Positions 15,523 to 23,436 are shown, counted from the stretch's first letter. The stretch: 26,084 bases of DNA from SAR202 cluster bacterium (GCA_030754315.1 JASMAO010000020.1:1-26084), one strand, 5' to 3'. Notes: a model not told the origin generated them from the letters alone. Program-made: numbers and translations.

Positions 15523-16353
15523 TCAGTTGGTTGTTGAAATTTTCTCCAAGTAGGCAAAGCTGTTGGACAGGTTCTCGAAAATGTTTTCGTGGGACGGTAT
15601 CTCAAATATAGCGGGACCTGCATAGCCTTTGGAGTCGAGTATTCGCACCATGCGAGCGCAATCCAAGTCTCCGTCATCGACATCGGGAAGAGGTTGTCCG
15701 TCTCGGTTCTGCTTGAAATGCACAATCTTGAGCATGTCGAGGGGCATGGCTTCTAGGTCACCCAGCGCATCACTATCCGGTTGACGTCGGATCTGGTTGG
15801 TGGGGTCGGGGCACACACCGAGAAGCTGGCCTTCTTGCTCAGATAGTTCTTTTCGACACTCTTCCACAAGCATTGTGATTGCACCGATGGACTGGCCTGA
15901 GTTCTCGACAGACAGCGTTATCCCCTGGGCGGCCGCCTCTTTGGCGAGAAAGGCAATGGACAGCGCCTCTTCGGGAATATCGTCTGGACTTTCCCAGATC
16001 TTGTCCTGTGGAGCCGGGTCAACCAGCCGGAGGTGGGGGGAGTTAGGGTCAACAACTCTTGCACCTTCCAACGACTGCTGGAATATTTCACCTTTGGGAT
16101 CCACCTCCCCGGACAGGCAAGGCAGTGCCATAGCCAGGTTGAACGACAGGTCCGGGAACCCATCGACCAGCGCCCGCAGTTTACCGATCACAGGACGCCA
16201 CTCTTCACCGGCTCCGGTCTCGCAATCTCCGAGAAAAGTCTGTCTCAACTCAATGTGCCTTGAGCCCCGGTCCCTGGCTTCTCGAACGAGGTCAGAAAGG
16301 TTGTCGCCATCGATCTGGGCTCCAAAGGAATTGGTTATCGCTCCGATTTTCAT
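15523..16353 (-). CDS. Xylose-isomerase-like TIM-barrel protein (sugar phosphate isomerase/epimerase family)
   Basis: A 276-residue TIM-barrel protein of the AP-endonuclease-2/xylose-isomerase-like fold. It starts MKIGAITNSFG, the usual first strand. Candidate metal ligands lie at strand ends: Glu35 in RHIELRQ, Glu150 in LSVENSG, Asp183 in CPDPTN, His212 in KIVHFKQ and Glu251 in AIFEIPSHEN. The family includes hydroxypyruvate isomerase, inosose dehydratase and tagatose/psicose epimerases; the substrate here is unknown. The ATG at 16351-16353 overlaps the stop of the upstream dipeptidase gene (ATGA), so the two are translationally coupled; AGGAG lies 8 bases ahead, inside the dipeptidase gene. 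The pair is GC-richer than its surroundings. A sugar or sugar-acid linked substrate released by the dipeptidase is possible but unproven. Confidence 0.87.
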   Translation of the reverse strand: MKIGAITNSFGAQIDGDNLSDLVREARDRGSRHIELRQTFLGDCETGAGEEWRPVIGKLRALVDGFPDLSFNLAMALPCLSGEVDPKGEIFQQSLEGARVVDPNSPHLRLVDPAPQDKIWESPDDIPEEALSIAFLAKEAAAQGITLSVENSGQSIGAITMLVEECRKELSEQEGQLLGVCPDPTNQIRRQPDSDALGDLEAMPLDMLKIVHFKQNRDGQPLPDVDDGDLDCARMVRILDSKGYAGPAIFEIPSHENIFENLSNSFAYLEKISTTN

Positions 16354-17585
16354 CTTTTCACTCCTGAAGGCGTACCGCCAGTTCCGTCCAGGTCCTCGAT
16401 GAGTGCTTCCGAAGGCCCGCGCTCCAGTTGAATACGTCGGGCTGAGTCCTCTACCTGGCGCATTACCCGCAGAACGTTCCGGCCCAGGATATTCAGGATC
16501 TCTTCATCGCTGTATTCTCTGCTGATTAGCTCCGCGGTAAGCGCCGGGTAAGTAGAGACATCTTCCAGCCCGATGGGTACGCTACCGATTCCATCGAAGT
16601 CGGAGCCGATGCCGATATGCTCCACTCCCGCTACCTCACGTAGGTGGTCTATATGGTCCGCGACCTGACTCAATGTAGCGTCCGGGGCGGGATTGGAACC
16701 GTCCCATTTTTGTAGCTCGATTCCTGATTGCTCATCGGACATTCCGGCGATGCTGGCCAGGCGTTCTCTCTCGGCGTCTCTCGACTGGTAATAGCCGTTC
16801 ACCTCTTGAGAAACAAATGAGGGCACGAAGGAGACCATTACCACGCCGCCGTTCTCCGCTACTCTCTCCAGAACGTCATCCGGAACGTTTCGGGGGTGGT
16901 CGGCCACTGCCCGCGCCGAAGAATGGCTGAACACGACAGGGGCCTCGACCGTGTCGAGAGCATCCCGCATGGTATCGGGGGAGACGTGGGAAAGGTCCAC
17001 CAGCATGCCGAGCCGGTTCATCTCCCTCACCACCTCACGTCCGAATTCCGACAGGCCGTATGAAACAGGCTCATCGGTGCACGAATCTGCCCACGGGACA
17101 TTTTGGCTGTGGGTAAGAGTCATATAACGGGCGCCGAGACGGTAAAACATTCTCAGAGTTGCAAGGGAGTTGCCGATGGAATGCCCTCCTTCCACCCCGA
17201 TCAGCGAGGCTATCTTGCCCTGGCGGAACGCGGCTTCCACCTGGTCCGCGTCAAGGGCCAGCTGGAAGGTTTCCGGGTACCGACGGATCATGTTGTAAAC
17301 CAGATCGATTTGCTCCATCGTCGCGGGTACGTGCTGGGAAGAGTCGAGCGAAGTAGGAACGAAAACAGACCAAAACTGCCCCCCTACCCCACCTTGACGA
17401 AGCCTGGGTATATCCGTGTGAAGCTGAGGCTGAGGTTCGGAGATGTCCATGGCCGAGATAGCGCGGTTGACCATTCTGCGGTACCGCCAAGGCAGGTCAT
17501 TGTGGCCGTCGATTAATGGCACCAGACCGTGCAGTTCCAGTGCCCTGTCTAAAGAACCCTGATCGCTCGCCAAATCGTTGGTCAT
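16350..17585 (-). CDS. Membrane dipeptidase-type metallohydrolase, peptidase family M19
   Basis: A zinc dipeptidase of the renal-dipeptidase family, which cleaves dipeptides, including those with D-residues or dehydro-amino acids. I start it at the ATG 17583-17585 because GGAAGG lies 5 bases upstream; a longer frame from 17636 has no ribosome binding site. Metal ligands, numbered from that longer frame, are His45 and Asp47 in DGHNDLPW, bridging Glu149 in GVEGGHS, His217 in DLSHVS, His238 in FSHSSAR and Asp346 in GIGSDFDG. Length from the chosen start is 411 residues, slightly long because of a C-terminal extension after VMRQVEDSARR. No signal peptide is seen, so it may be cytoplasmic despite the family name. 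It is first in a two-gene operon with the TIM-barrel gene. A 60-base sample (17041-17100) is about 58% G+C. Confidence 0.93.
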   Translation of the reverse strand: MTNDLASDQGSLDRALELHGLVPLIDGHNDLPWRYRRMVNRAISAMDISEPQPQLHTDIPRLRQGGVGGQFWSVFVPTSLDSSQHVPATMEQIDLVYNMIRRYPETFQLALDADQVEAAFRQGKIASLIGVEGGHSIGNSLATLRMFYRLGARYMTLTHSQNVPWADSCTDEPVSYGLSEFGREVVREMNRLGMLVDLSHVSPDTMRDALDTVEAPVVFSHSSARAVADHPRNVPDDVLERVAENGGVVMVSFVPSFVSQEVNGYYQSRDAERERLASIAGMSDEQSGIELQKWDGSNPAPDATLSQVADHIDHLREVAGVEHIGIGSDFDGIGSVPIGLEDVSTYPALTAELISREYSDEEILNILGRNVLRVMRQVEDSARRIQLERGPSEALIEDLDGTGGTPSGVKR

Positions 17586-17979
17586 GATTACCTTCCCTGT
17601 TGAAACCCGAGGATGGAAAACGCCTTCGGGTGGCATATGTTAGCAGTAAAGAACGTCATAGAAGTAGCCTGAGGACTGGTTGGGGGGTACCCAACAAATG
17701 CGTTACACGGTAGAACACCAAGACGAAGAGCATCGTAAACAAATCCAATAATCTCCCATTAAGAACGGTCCAGCCCCGAAAATGATTGGGCTTGAGGTTA
17801 TTCACCCTAAAATACAGGACAACTTCCCCATCTCTGTTCACATTCCCTTTCGCTTTATAGAACTTACAGACAAAGGCAATCCGGCAGGAAAATTTGAAAT
17901 TTTGACCAATTAAATCTGTTAGAGTCTTAAAACTTTGGACAAACGTTTTTGAGTGAGCAACTTAGTAAGGAGAGCAAAT
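17586..17979. other. Divergent intergenic region, dipeptidase / two-domain protein
   Basis: These 394 bases contain a hairpin GTTGGG/CCCAAC (17679-17684 with 17690-17695), possibly in the 5' leader or promoter of the dipeptidase operon, and an AT-rich tract ahead of the rightward gene. TTGACC at 17902-17907 with TCTTAA 17 bases later (17925-17930) is a weak promoter candidate for the plus-strand gene. A 61-codon frame on the minus strand (17656-17841) has no ribosome binding site or recognisable features. Confidence 0.35.
17591..17596 (-). promoter_or_regulatory. Ribosome binding site deciding the dipeptidase start
   Basis: GGAAGG on the minus strand, 5 bases before the ATG at 17583-17585. 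The upstream in-frame ATG at 17634-17636 has no purine-rich site, so the shorter protein is preferred. Confidence 0.6.
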
Positions 17980-18603
17980 ATGGCATATTTCGTGAATTTC
18001 CTAAGGTTCCCCAGCCCTGGCAAGGTCTTCGAGGTTCTAGCTGCTATGAAGGCTGCACACGCTGCCGCAGGTAGGCCAGGTAACATCACAGTTCCCGTGT
18101 CCGCGGCGAATCCGACTGGCTCCCGCCCAGGCCTCATTAGTCTTGTTGGGGGATTCAGCACTCTTGATGATGTCGATTCGATGCAGATTCAATTTTTCGA
18201 TAACGAACAAATGCAACAGGGGCAGAATGGCATAGACGCGATGTGCGAAAGAACCAGTTATACGGTTTCTGAGATTCTTAGCGGAGGACCGACATTGCCT
18301 GATGGTTATGAACCAACGGTGGTATCTAGGCTCATCATGGAGGCCAAAATAGGCAAGACTCAGGATTTAATAGATGCTTCGTTGGATGTTCGGGAAAAAA
18401 CTGGAGGCGACGTGAAAAACGTTATAAGTCGGTCCATCACGGGATCGATTTCGACAGTTCGAATATCAGTGTTTGCCGCCAGCCTTCAAGAGCTAGAGGA
18501 TAAACGCGTCGAGACATTGAAGCATATTGGAAAAATGCCCGATTTGCTTGCAGCCAGTCCTATCAGGCATATCGGGCGAATTGTCTATAGTAGCAGGGGA
18601 TAA
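17980..18603 (+). CDS. Uncharacterised two-domain protein, probable tandem ferredoxin-like alpha/beta barrel
   Basis: A 207-residue protein that I do not recognise by name. The start is ATG at 17980 with AAGGAG 7 bases upstream (17967-17972); a GTG at 17953 lacks one. The sequence falls into two similar halves. The first begins MAYFVNFLRFPSPGKVFEVLAAM and runs to LVGGFSTLDDVDSM. The second begins VVSRLIMEAKIGKTQDLIDA and runs to ISVFAASLQELEDKRV. Each half has the order strand, GK-helix, strand, strand, LxEL/LDDV helix, which resembles NIPSNAP/EthD-type dimeric alpha-beta barrels. That suggests an intramolecular barrel dimer, able to bind a small hydrophobic ligand. No catalytic residues can be named. 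It is followed by a very strong terminator, so it is probably monocistronic. The next genes are a hydroxy-acid dehydrogenase and a Rieske fusion. Confidence 0.72.
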   Translation: MAYFVNFLRFPSPGKVFEVLAAMKAAHAAAGRPGNITVPVSAANPTGSRPGLISLVGGFSTLDDVDSMQIQFFDNEQMQQGQNGIDAMCERTSYTVSEILSGGPTLPDGYEPTVVSRLIMEAKIGKTQDLIDASLDVREKTGGDVKNVISRSITGSISTVRISVFAASLQELEDKRVETLKHIGKMPDLLAASPIRHIGRIVYSSRG

Positions 18604-18676
18604 GCTCGTTTTAGGAAACACTTCAAGATTGGTAGGCTAACAATAATCGTCAAGACGTGATTGATCATCACGAGAG

Positions 18677-18726
18677 TAAACCTACTAGGGCCTACTGGCG
18701 GTGAGTAGTAGGCCCTAGTAGGTTTA
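18677..18726. terminator. Very strong bidirectional hairpin terminator
   Basis: A perfect 20-bp stem (18677-18696 with 18707-18726) and a 10-base loop. The outer pairs are TAAA/TTTA, so either strand gives a GC-rich hairpin ending in T residues. It lies 73 bases after the two-domain protein gene. Confidence 0.85.
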
Positions 18727-18752
18727 GACCAGACAGTGGACGATCCGACCAT

Positions 18753-18794
18753 ACTCTGTACCAATGTTAAGAATTGAGTTGGCGGACTAAACAG
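18753..18794 (+). repeat. Dispersed 42-bp intergenic repeat, copy B
   Basis: Closest relative of copy A (about 33 of 42 positions). Blocks: TACCAA, GAATTG and TTGGCGG. It lies 27 bases after the 20-bp hairpin. Similarity to A continues to about 18834 (ATTTC and GTACC blocks). On the minus strand it reads LFSPPTQFLTLVQS. Confidence 0.65.
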
Positions 18795-19110
18795 TGTTAT
18801 ATACCCTTCACCGATTTCCCAGTACCAGATCAGTGGCTGCTGCTTCTTTGCCACTTGGCAGTGCCGTCATAGGAAACCTCTAGAGAGACTGGAGAACGGT
18901 AGGGTGAAGCATTTGGATCAATTAGGAAGGATATTCATTACTGAGTCGAAGGAGATATTTCTATAAGACATTCAAAAACCTATCTCAGCTTCGGCTTGAA
19001 AGTAGAATTCAGAATCGATAGGAATGATTGTCAGTGAAGTAAGTGACTGATGTCCTCCGGTGCGTAGTCAAATTATCGACACCGACAACAACCAAGGAAG
19101 CACATGTTTT

Positions 19111-20217
19111 ATGGAGTATGACGAGAAAGTGAAACAGCCGATAAATTTGTTCGAATATGAGAGATTAGCTAAAAGTTTGATGCCCGAAACTGAATGGGAT
19201 TTTGTGGAGGGTGGCGCTACCGACGAAATAACGATCAACAGGACTCGCCAGGCCTTTGACTCTATTATGCTGAGACCGCGGATGTTGGTGGACGTGGACC
19301 AACGGGATATGTCGACTAACGTTTTGGGTCAAAGAATAGATTTCCCAGTGATGTTGAGCCCTGCAGGCCACCATATTAGGGCACACCCGGACGCAGAAAT
19401 AGCAACGGTTAAAGCAGCCAACGCGATGAACGTTGGTATGATTCTCAGTTCTGGTTCAAGTGTGGTGATGGAGGATGTTGCCCGCGCCGCGACACGGCGA
19501 ATCTGGTTCCAGCAATACTTCTATCGGGATCGGGCGGTTACCGAACTAATGGCACATCGAGCTGAAGACTTGGGGTTTTCTGCATTATGTATCACATTAG
19601 ACGCATCCATCCGGTCGAAGCGCGAAAGAAATCTCCGAAATGATTACGCCATACCACCAAGCCCTAATTATGAAGGAATTCTGAATGGAGAGAATTTCAA
19701 CCCGTCTAGTGACGATGCTCCGCTTAATGTTAGCGGTATGGTTAGTCCTAAAGTTACCTGGGATGAATTTGAATGGCTAGCCTCGAAAACAGACCTTCCA
19801 CTCATAGCTAAAGGTGTGATGACCGCTGAAGACGCGAAACTGGCGGTAGATCACGGGGTCAGTGCGATCATAGTTTCCAACCACGGTGGCCGAAGTTTGG
19901 ATCCGACATTTGCGACGATAGAGGTACTTCCAGAAGTTGCAGAGACTGTGAATGGACAGGCAGAGATTTATTTGGATGGCGGTATTCGCCGTGGTACTGA
20001 CATAGTTAAGGCTATTGCTCTAGGTGCCAATGCAGTTTTGATCGGACGTCCAATATTTTGGGGCTTGGCTGTTAACGGTGCAGAAGGTTTGAGACATTTA
20101 CTCGAATTACTGCGGGAAGAGTTCGATTCAAGTATGGGACTGTGCGGTAACACCGACATTTCAAGCATAGACCGGTCACTGGTCGGCAGAACGTCACCGC
20201 TTGCAGGGAGAATTTAG
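19111..20217 (+). CDS. FMN-dependent alpha-hydroxy-acid dehydrogenase/oxidase (LldD/glycolate oxidase family)
   Basis: A 368-residue TIM-barrel flavoenzyme that oxidises an L-2-hydroxy acid to the 2-oxo acid. I start at the ATG at 19111, with GGAAG 10 bases upstream; a GTG at 19060 would add 17 residues of non-conserved sequence. From this start, conserved residues are Tyr136 in FQQYFYRDR, Lys234 in LIAKGV, catalytic His258 and Arg261 in SNHGGRSLD, and the FMN-phosphate loop YLDGGIRRGTD with IGRPIFWGL. The usual substrate-binding Tyr of the N-terminal YDY motif is Phe31 here (WDFVEGGATDE), and the SSWA-type loop reads SSGSS, so the substrate may differ from lactate or glycolate. It is preceded by a long untranslated stretch and followed after 222 bases by the Rieske fusion, perhaps in the same unit. 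Electron acceptor unknown. Confidence 0.9.
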   Translation: MEYDEKVKQPINLFEYERLAKSLMPETEWDFVEGGATDEITINRTRQAFDSIMLRPRMLVDVDQRDMSTNVLGQRIDFPVMLSPAGHHIRAHPDAEIATVKAANAMNVGMILSSGSSVVMEDVARAATRRIWFQQYFYRDRAVTELMAHRAEDLGFSALCITLDASIRSKRERNLRNDYAIPPSPNYEGILNGENFNPSSDDAPLNVSGMVSPKVTWDEFEWLASKTDLPLIAKGVMTAEDAKLAVDHGVSAIIVSNHGGRSLDPTFATIEVLPEVAETVNGQAEIYLDGGIRRGTDIVKAIALGANAVLIGRPIFWGLAVNGAEGLRHLLELLREEFDSSMGLCGNTDISSIDRSLVGRTSPLAGRI

Positions 20218-20253
20218 TCGTTGCCGAAAACCCATCATTAGATTGTTGCCCAG

Positions 20254-20275
20254 CCTGGCAATTCAATTGTCCAGG
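20254..20275 (+). terminator. Stem-loop after the hydroxy-acid dehydrogenase gene
   Basis: CCTGGCAA pairs with TTG-CCAGG (one bulged T), loop TTCAA, 36 bases after the stop. No T-run follows, so this may be a weak terminator or an mRNA-end stabiliser. Confidence 0.35.
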
Positions 20276-20439
20276 AATCTAGGTTAGAAAGAATGTAGAC
20301 TGATTCCTCACAGCATCGTGGCTCCCTTTACGGTTCGGCAGCTCCGCCTAGGTGGCTGATATCTACTCCAGTCATATATGATGCCAATTGAAGAGTAATA
20401 TCCATCAGGGAACGGGTTGGGTTTCAGAAGGGGCATGTT

Positions 20440-22200
20440 ATGACATTGGTTGGTTCAAAACAGGTGCGGGTCGGGACTATAGATGAACTCAAATCCCGCG
20501 GATGCATCGTCGTTTCGGGAGATGGTCATGCAATCGCTGTTTTTCATAACGACGGAGGTGCGTTTGCAGTAGACAATCGATGCCCCCACATGGGCTTTCC
20601 GCTGGAAAAAGGCACTGTAAGGGACGGCATCCTGACCTGTCACTGGCATCACGCAAGATTCGATCTTTGCAGCGGAGGCACATTTGACCCGTTCGCTGAC
20701 GATGTCGCCGCCTTTAATGTCACTGTCTCTGAAGGAGTCGTATGGGTCGACCCTTCCCCTACGCCAAAAGATAGGGTGGAGCACTGGCACAGTCGGCTGA
20801 AGGTCGGGCTGGAAGATAATAACCGTCTAATTATCGCAAAATCTGTTCTAGGACTGGATTCGGTCGGATGCGAATACACAGCTGCTTTGAAGGCAGGCAC
20901 CAATTTTGGCATGATCTATTCTAATGAAGGTTGGGGTCAGGCTATGAGCATCCTGACATGTGCGGGTAATTTGCTGCCTGATTTAGACGAAGGCGACCGT
21001 TTGCTAGCTATGTACCAGGGGCTCCGTCACGTTGCGATGGAATGCGCCGGGAAGCCCCCTAGGTTTGTTGTCGATCCGCTACCGGCAGGCGAGACTCGCC
21101 CAGAAGTTTTCAATAAGTGGTTCCGCAGTTTCGTCGAGGTCAGGAATGAGGATGGTGCGGAACGGTGTCTGCGAAGTGCCATAGATGTCGGGCTTTCCCA
21201 GAGTGACATCTCAGATATGCTTTTTGCCGCTATTACTGATCACATTTATCTCGATTCTGGCCACACTCTCGATTTCGTCAACAAAGCATTTGAACTGCTT
21301 GATCACATTGGTTGGGATCAAGCAGGCCCTGTCCTTTCTAGCCTCGTTCACGGTATGGTGACGGCGCGTAGAAGCGAGGAACTCAGCTCATGGAGAAGCC
21401 CAATTGATATATCGTCTCTCGTCTGGAAGGCGAGAAAAGCATTACCCTCAGCGTTGGAAGAGGGACAGACCCGAAAGGTGAAATGGGACAAAGAGGACGA
21501 TCTGTCTGATGTGATACTGGGTGAGTGCCCTTCAGCTTCGTTAGATGCGATCATAGAGTCAATTTCTGAAGGGGCCAGTCCAGAGCAGATGGGATCTGCG
21601 GTAGCGTACGCGGCATTTCTGAGGATGGCACGTTTTCATACATCAAACGAGTTTAACGATTGGGATACGGTTCACAATACGCTGACGGCAGCGAATGCAG
21701 TCCACCAGGCCCTTAAACGGGCGCCGACTATGTTCCTGCTTAGAGCGGTTTTGGATACTACAATGAGCATCTACCTCGACAGGTTCCTGAATGTTCCTGC
21801 CCAAAAGATTCCGGAGTCCTCAGGTATTGAATCAGATATCGACGATACTGTTCAGTCTCTTCTCGATCTCATGAACATGCAGCATAATGTGGAGGAGACC
21901 TCTGCTCTTATCGCAGGAGCATTGACAGACGAGGGTAACGGAGATCGCATCATCGCCGCGCTTGGGCACGCGATGCTGAGAGAAGACTCTGGTTTTCATC
22001 TTTTCCAGATCATGGAAGCAGCGATTCAGCAATACAGGGGAAGACGTGGAACACATTCAGGCACCGACGTATTGATCGGCATGTCACGTTTCTTGGCAGC
22101 ACATACACCCACTTCTCGTGCGGTTGGACAGACTTTCATGATTGCTCAACGCCTTCATCTCGGTGAGGCACTGTATGCAGACGAAACCGCCGATGAGTGA
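20440..22200 (+). CDS. Rieske [2Fe-2S] domain fused to a large helical domain
   Basis: A 586-residue protein. Residues about 8-110 form a Rieske ferredoxin-like domain with both cluster motifs: Cys48 and His50 in CPHMGFPLEKG, and Cys67 and His70 in CHWHHARFDLCSGG. This binds a 2Fe-2S cluster and passes electrons. Residues about 115-586 are mostly alpha-helical, with two internal His-rich zones (AITDHIYLDSGHTLDF and AFLRMARFHTSNEF) that could bind a metal or cofactor. I do not recognise this part as a Rieske-oxygenase catalytic domain: the usual non-haem iron ligand motif is not seen. A distant link to questin-oxidase-like helical oxidases is possible but untested. The start is ATG with GAAGGGG 7 bases upstream. 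Not a ferredoxin alone and not a standard ring-hydroxylating oxygenase. Confidence 0.8.
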   Translation: MTLVGSKQVRVGTIDELKSRGCIVVSGDGHAIAVFHNDGGAFAVDNRCPHMGFPLEKGTVRDGILTCHWHHARFDLCSGGTFDPFADDVAAFNVTVSEGVVWVDPSPTPKDRVEHWHSRLKVGLEDNNRLIIAKSVLGLDSVGCEYTAALKAGTNFGMIYSNEGWGQAMSILTCAGNLLPDLDEGDRLLAMYQGLRHVAMECAGKPPRFVVDPLPAGETRPEVFNKWFRSFVEVRNEDGAERCLRSAIDVGLSQSDISDMLFAAITDHIYLDSGHTLDFVNKAFELLDHIGWDQAGPVLSSLVHGMVTARRSEELSSWRSPIDISSLVWKARKALPSALEEGQTRKVKWDKEDDLSDVILGECPSASLDAIIESISEGASPEQMGSAVAYAAFLRMARFHTSNEFNDWDTVHNTLTAANAVHQALKRAPTMFLLRAVLDTTMSIYLDRFLNVPAQKIPESSGIESDIDDTVQSLLDLMNMQHNVEETSALIAGALTDEGNGDRIIAALGHAMLREDSGFHLFQIMEAAIQQYRGRRGTHSGTDVLIGMSRFLAAHTPTSRAVGQTFMIAQRLHLGEALYADETADE

Positions 22201-22225
22201 TCTGAAAATTAATAACGCATAGAAA

Positions 22226-22276
22226 CCTCCCGCTAGTTAGCAGAAAGCCTTCTGGCTTCGGAGGCGACTGGGGAGG
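22226..22276 (+). terminator. Imperfect hairpin terminator region after the Rieske fusion
   Basis: CCTCCC (22226-22231) pairs with GGGAGG (22271-22276), AGT with ACT inside it, and an inner AAGCC/GGCTT hairpin (22245-22258) forms a branch. It is followed by GCCCTTCTATACCTT. It sits between convergent genes and could serve both strands. Confidence 0.45.
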
Positions 22277-22286
22277 GCCCTTCTAT

Positions 22287-22328
22287 ACCTTGCACAAATG
22301 TTGAGAATTCCACTGGTGGCTTAAGTGT
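22287..22328 (+). repeat. Dispersed 42-bp intergenic repeat, copy C
   Basis: Blocks: TTGCACAAA, GAGAATT and TGGTGG; about 29 of 42 positions match copy A. It lies 10 bases after the preceding hairpin, between the convergent Rieske and LicD genes. The minus-strand reading is LKPPVEFSTFVQG. Confidence 0.6.
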
Positions 22329-22419
22329 TTTAGACCAAGAACCTAACAATCAATCACAGGAACCTATCTTGGAGATCATTAGCTGGTGAGAAAAAGGACA
22401 CCTTCGTTTTAGATTCTAC

Positions 22420-23355
22420 TTACTCGGGAGAGAGTGCCATAGCCCTTACACCTGCTTTGTAGTGCTCCTCAGGTGACACATCAGGCCCAGGACGGTAGAC
22501 ATATGTTCCTCCTGGTATCAGCTCTTCTGTGTAAAGCAGCTCCTCGTGGTCATCATACTTAACGTTGATAGCATAGTCATATTTTTCAGGAATATAGAAT
22601 CTTGCATGCCCTGCCGAGTTAGTCTTAGAACGACCAACCCCAACAATGGCAATTTCAGCGCCGCTCACGGGGGCATCATTTTCGTCAAGGACCGTCAATC
22701 GGCCTGCACTCCAAGGGGTCAATCGTAGTGTAATGAATTTACTTAGTCTCTGCCGAGGGGTAAGTATGTCCCCATCGTGGATTTTACTTACGACTTCTTC
22801 TTCAAAACCTGGCCCTTTCGGTGTTGCCCAATTCGGCCCATATTTGGCCTCCAGATATTTTTCCGGTGGATTTGGTACAAGAAATTTTTCTCCGATGAAG
22901 TCGATCTCTTTCAACTGTGTAAAAAGGTCAAGAGGAGTTCTTACGCCGGGATATTGGAACACGCTGTCACCGATAATCCGATGGCAGGTCCAGTCGGCCC
23001 TGATTGACGCTTTTACGACATGCACACCGATATGGCGTGTACTACGATCGACGTGCACGTAGTATCCATTTTCTTCGAACGCTTCAATCCCGCGATCAAT
23101 GGTTTCTTCATCTAGTCCATTGAGACCTATTACAGACCCCATATCCATTTCGTCATCCCATGGAATGAATCCACCGTCACGGATTGCCCCCAGACAGGTG
23201 CCTGATGCGATAAAAAATACTGCCCCTAGTTGATCTAAAATGCGCTTTATGTCTTTCAGTCTTTCTGAGGCCGCGGCCGGGTCCATGGGCTCTGGTTCTA
23301 TGACAGACTTTTCATAGGCTGCTGCCCCTGCTATATCACTATCTTTATCTTTCAT
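22420..23355 (-). CDS. LicD-family phospho-group transferase with C-terminal beta-sandwich domain
   Basis: A 311-residue protein started at the ATG 23353-23355 because GAAAGGGA lies 5 bases upstream; a TTG at 23401-23403 would add 16 residues without a site. The first 200 residues match the LicD nucleotidyltransferase-fold family: ASGTCLGAIRDGGFIPWDDE is the diagnostic stretch, with a metal Asp pair. LicD enzymes move a phosphoalkyl group (classically phosphocholine from CDP-choline) onto a surface glycan. The C-terminal third, LTVLDENDAPVSGAEIAIVG and TNSAGHARFYIP, looks like a carboxypeptidase-regulatory-like (Ig-type) beta-sandwich, an unusual fusion. The cytidylyltransferase gene ends 81 bases upstream on the same strand, so the pair makes and uses a CDP-activated group. 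No signal peptide. Acceptor unknown. Confidence 0.83.
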   Translation of the reverse strand: MKDKDSDIAGAAAYEKSVIEPEPMDPAAASERLKDIKRILDQLGAVFFIASGTCLGAIRDGGFIPWDDEMDMGSVIGLNGLDEETIDRGIEAFEENGYYVHVDRSTRHIGVHVVKASIRADWTCHRIIGDSVFQYPGVRTPLDLFTQLKEIDFIGEKFLVPNPPEKYLEAKYGPNWATPKGPGFEEEVVSKIHDGDILTPRQRLSKFITLRLTPWSAGRLTVLDENDAPVSGAEIAIVGVGRSKTNSAGHARFYIPEKYDYAINVKYDDHEELLYTEELIPGGTYVYRPGPDVSPEEHYKAGVRAMALSPE

Positions 23356-23436
23356 ATTTATCCCTTTCGCAGACCTTATTTGCAACCGGTTGTCGTTGGT
23401 CAACTCTAATGCTTCACATAGTGTGACGCGTAACTG

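Larger units (their letters stand above)
18604..19110. other. Intergenic region after the two-domain protein
   Basis: These 507 bases hold a small hairpin (CGTGA 18656-18660 with TCACG 18668-18672), then the 20-bp terminator stem (18677-18726) and repeat copy B (18753-18794). The remaining 300 bases upstream of the hydroxy-acid dehydrogenase show only weak promoter-like hexamers, e.g. TTGAAA 18996-19001. A minus-strand frame (18585-18854) runs through the terminator and is not a believable gene. Confidence 0.5.

Noticed and set aside
15244..15725. Overlapping 70-81 codon frames on both strands left of and inside the TIM-barrel gene
   Set aside because: Low-plausibility protein sequence, no ribosome binding sites, and partial overlap with the well-supported TIM-barrel gene.
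17656..17841. 61-codon frame on the minus strand
   Set aside because: No ribosome binding site, no recognisable motif, and it crosses the promoter region and a hairpin.
18585..18854. 89-codon frame on the minus strand through the 20-bp hairpin and repeat B
   Set aside because: A frame crossing a strong terminator stem is not a credible gene. It is noted only because the repeat part of it resembles the minus-strand reading of the other copies.
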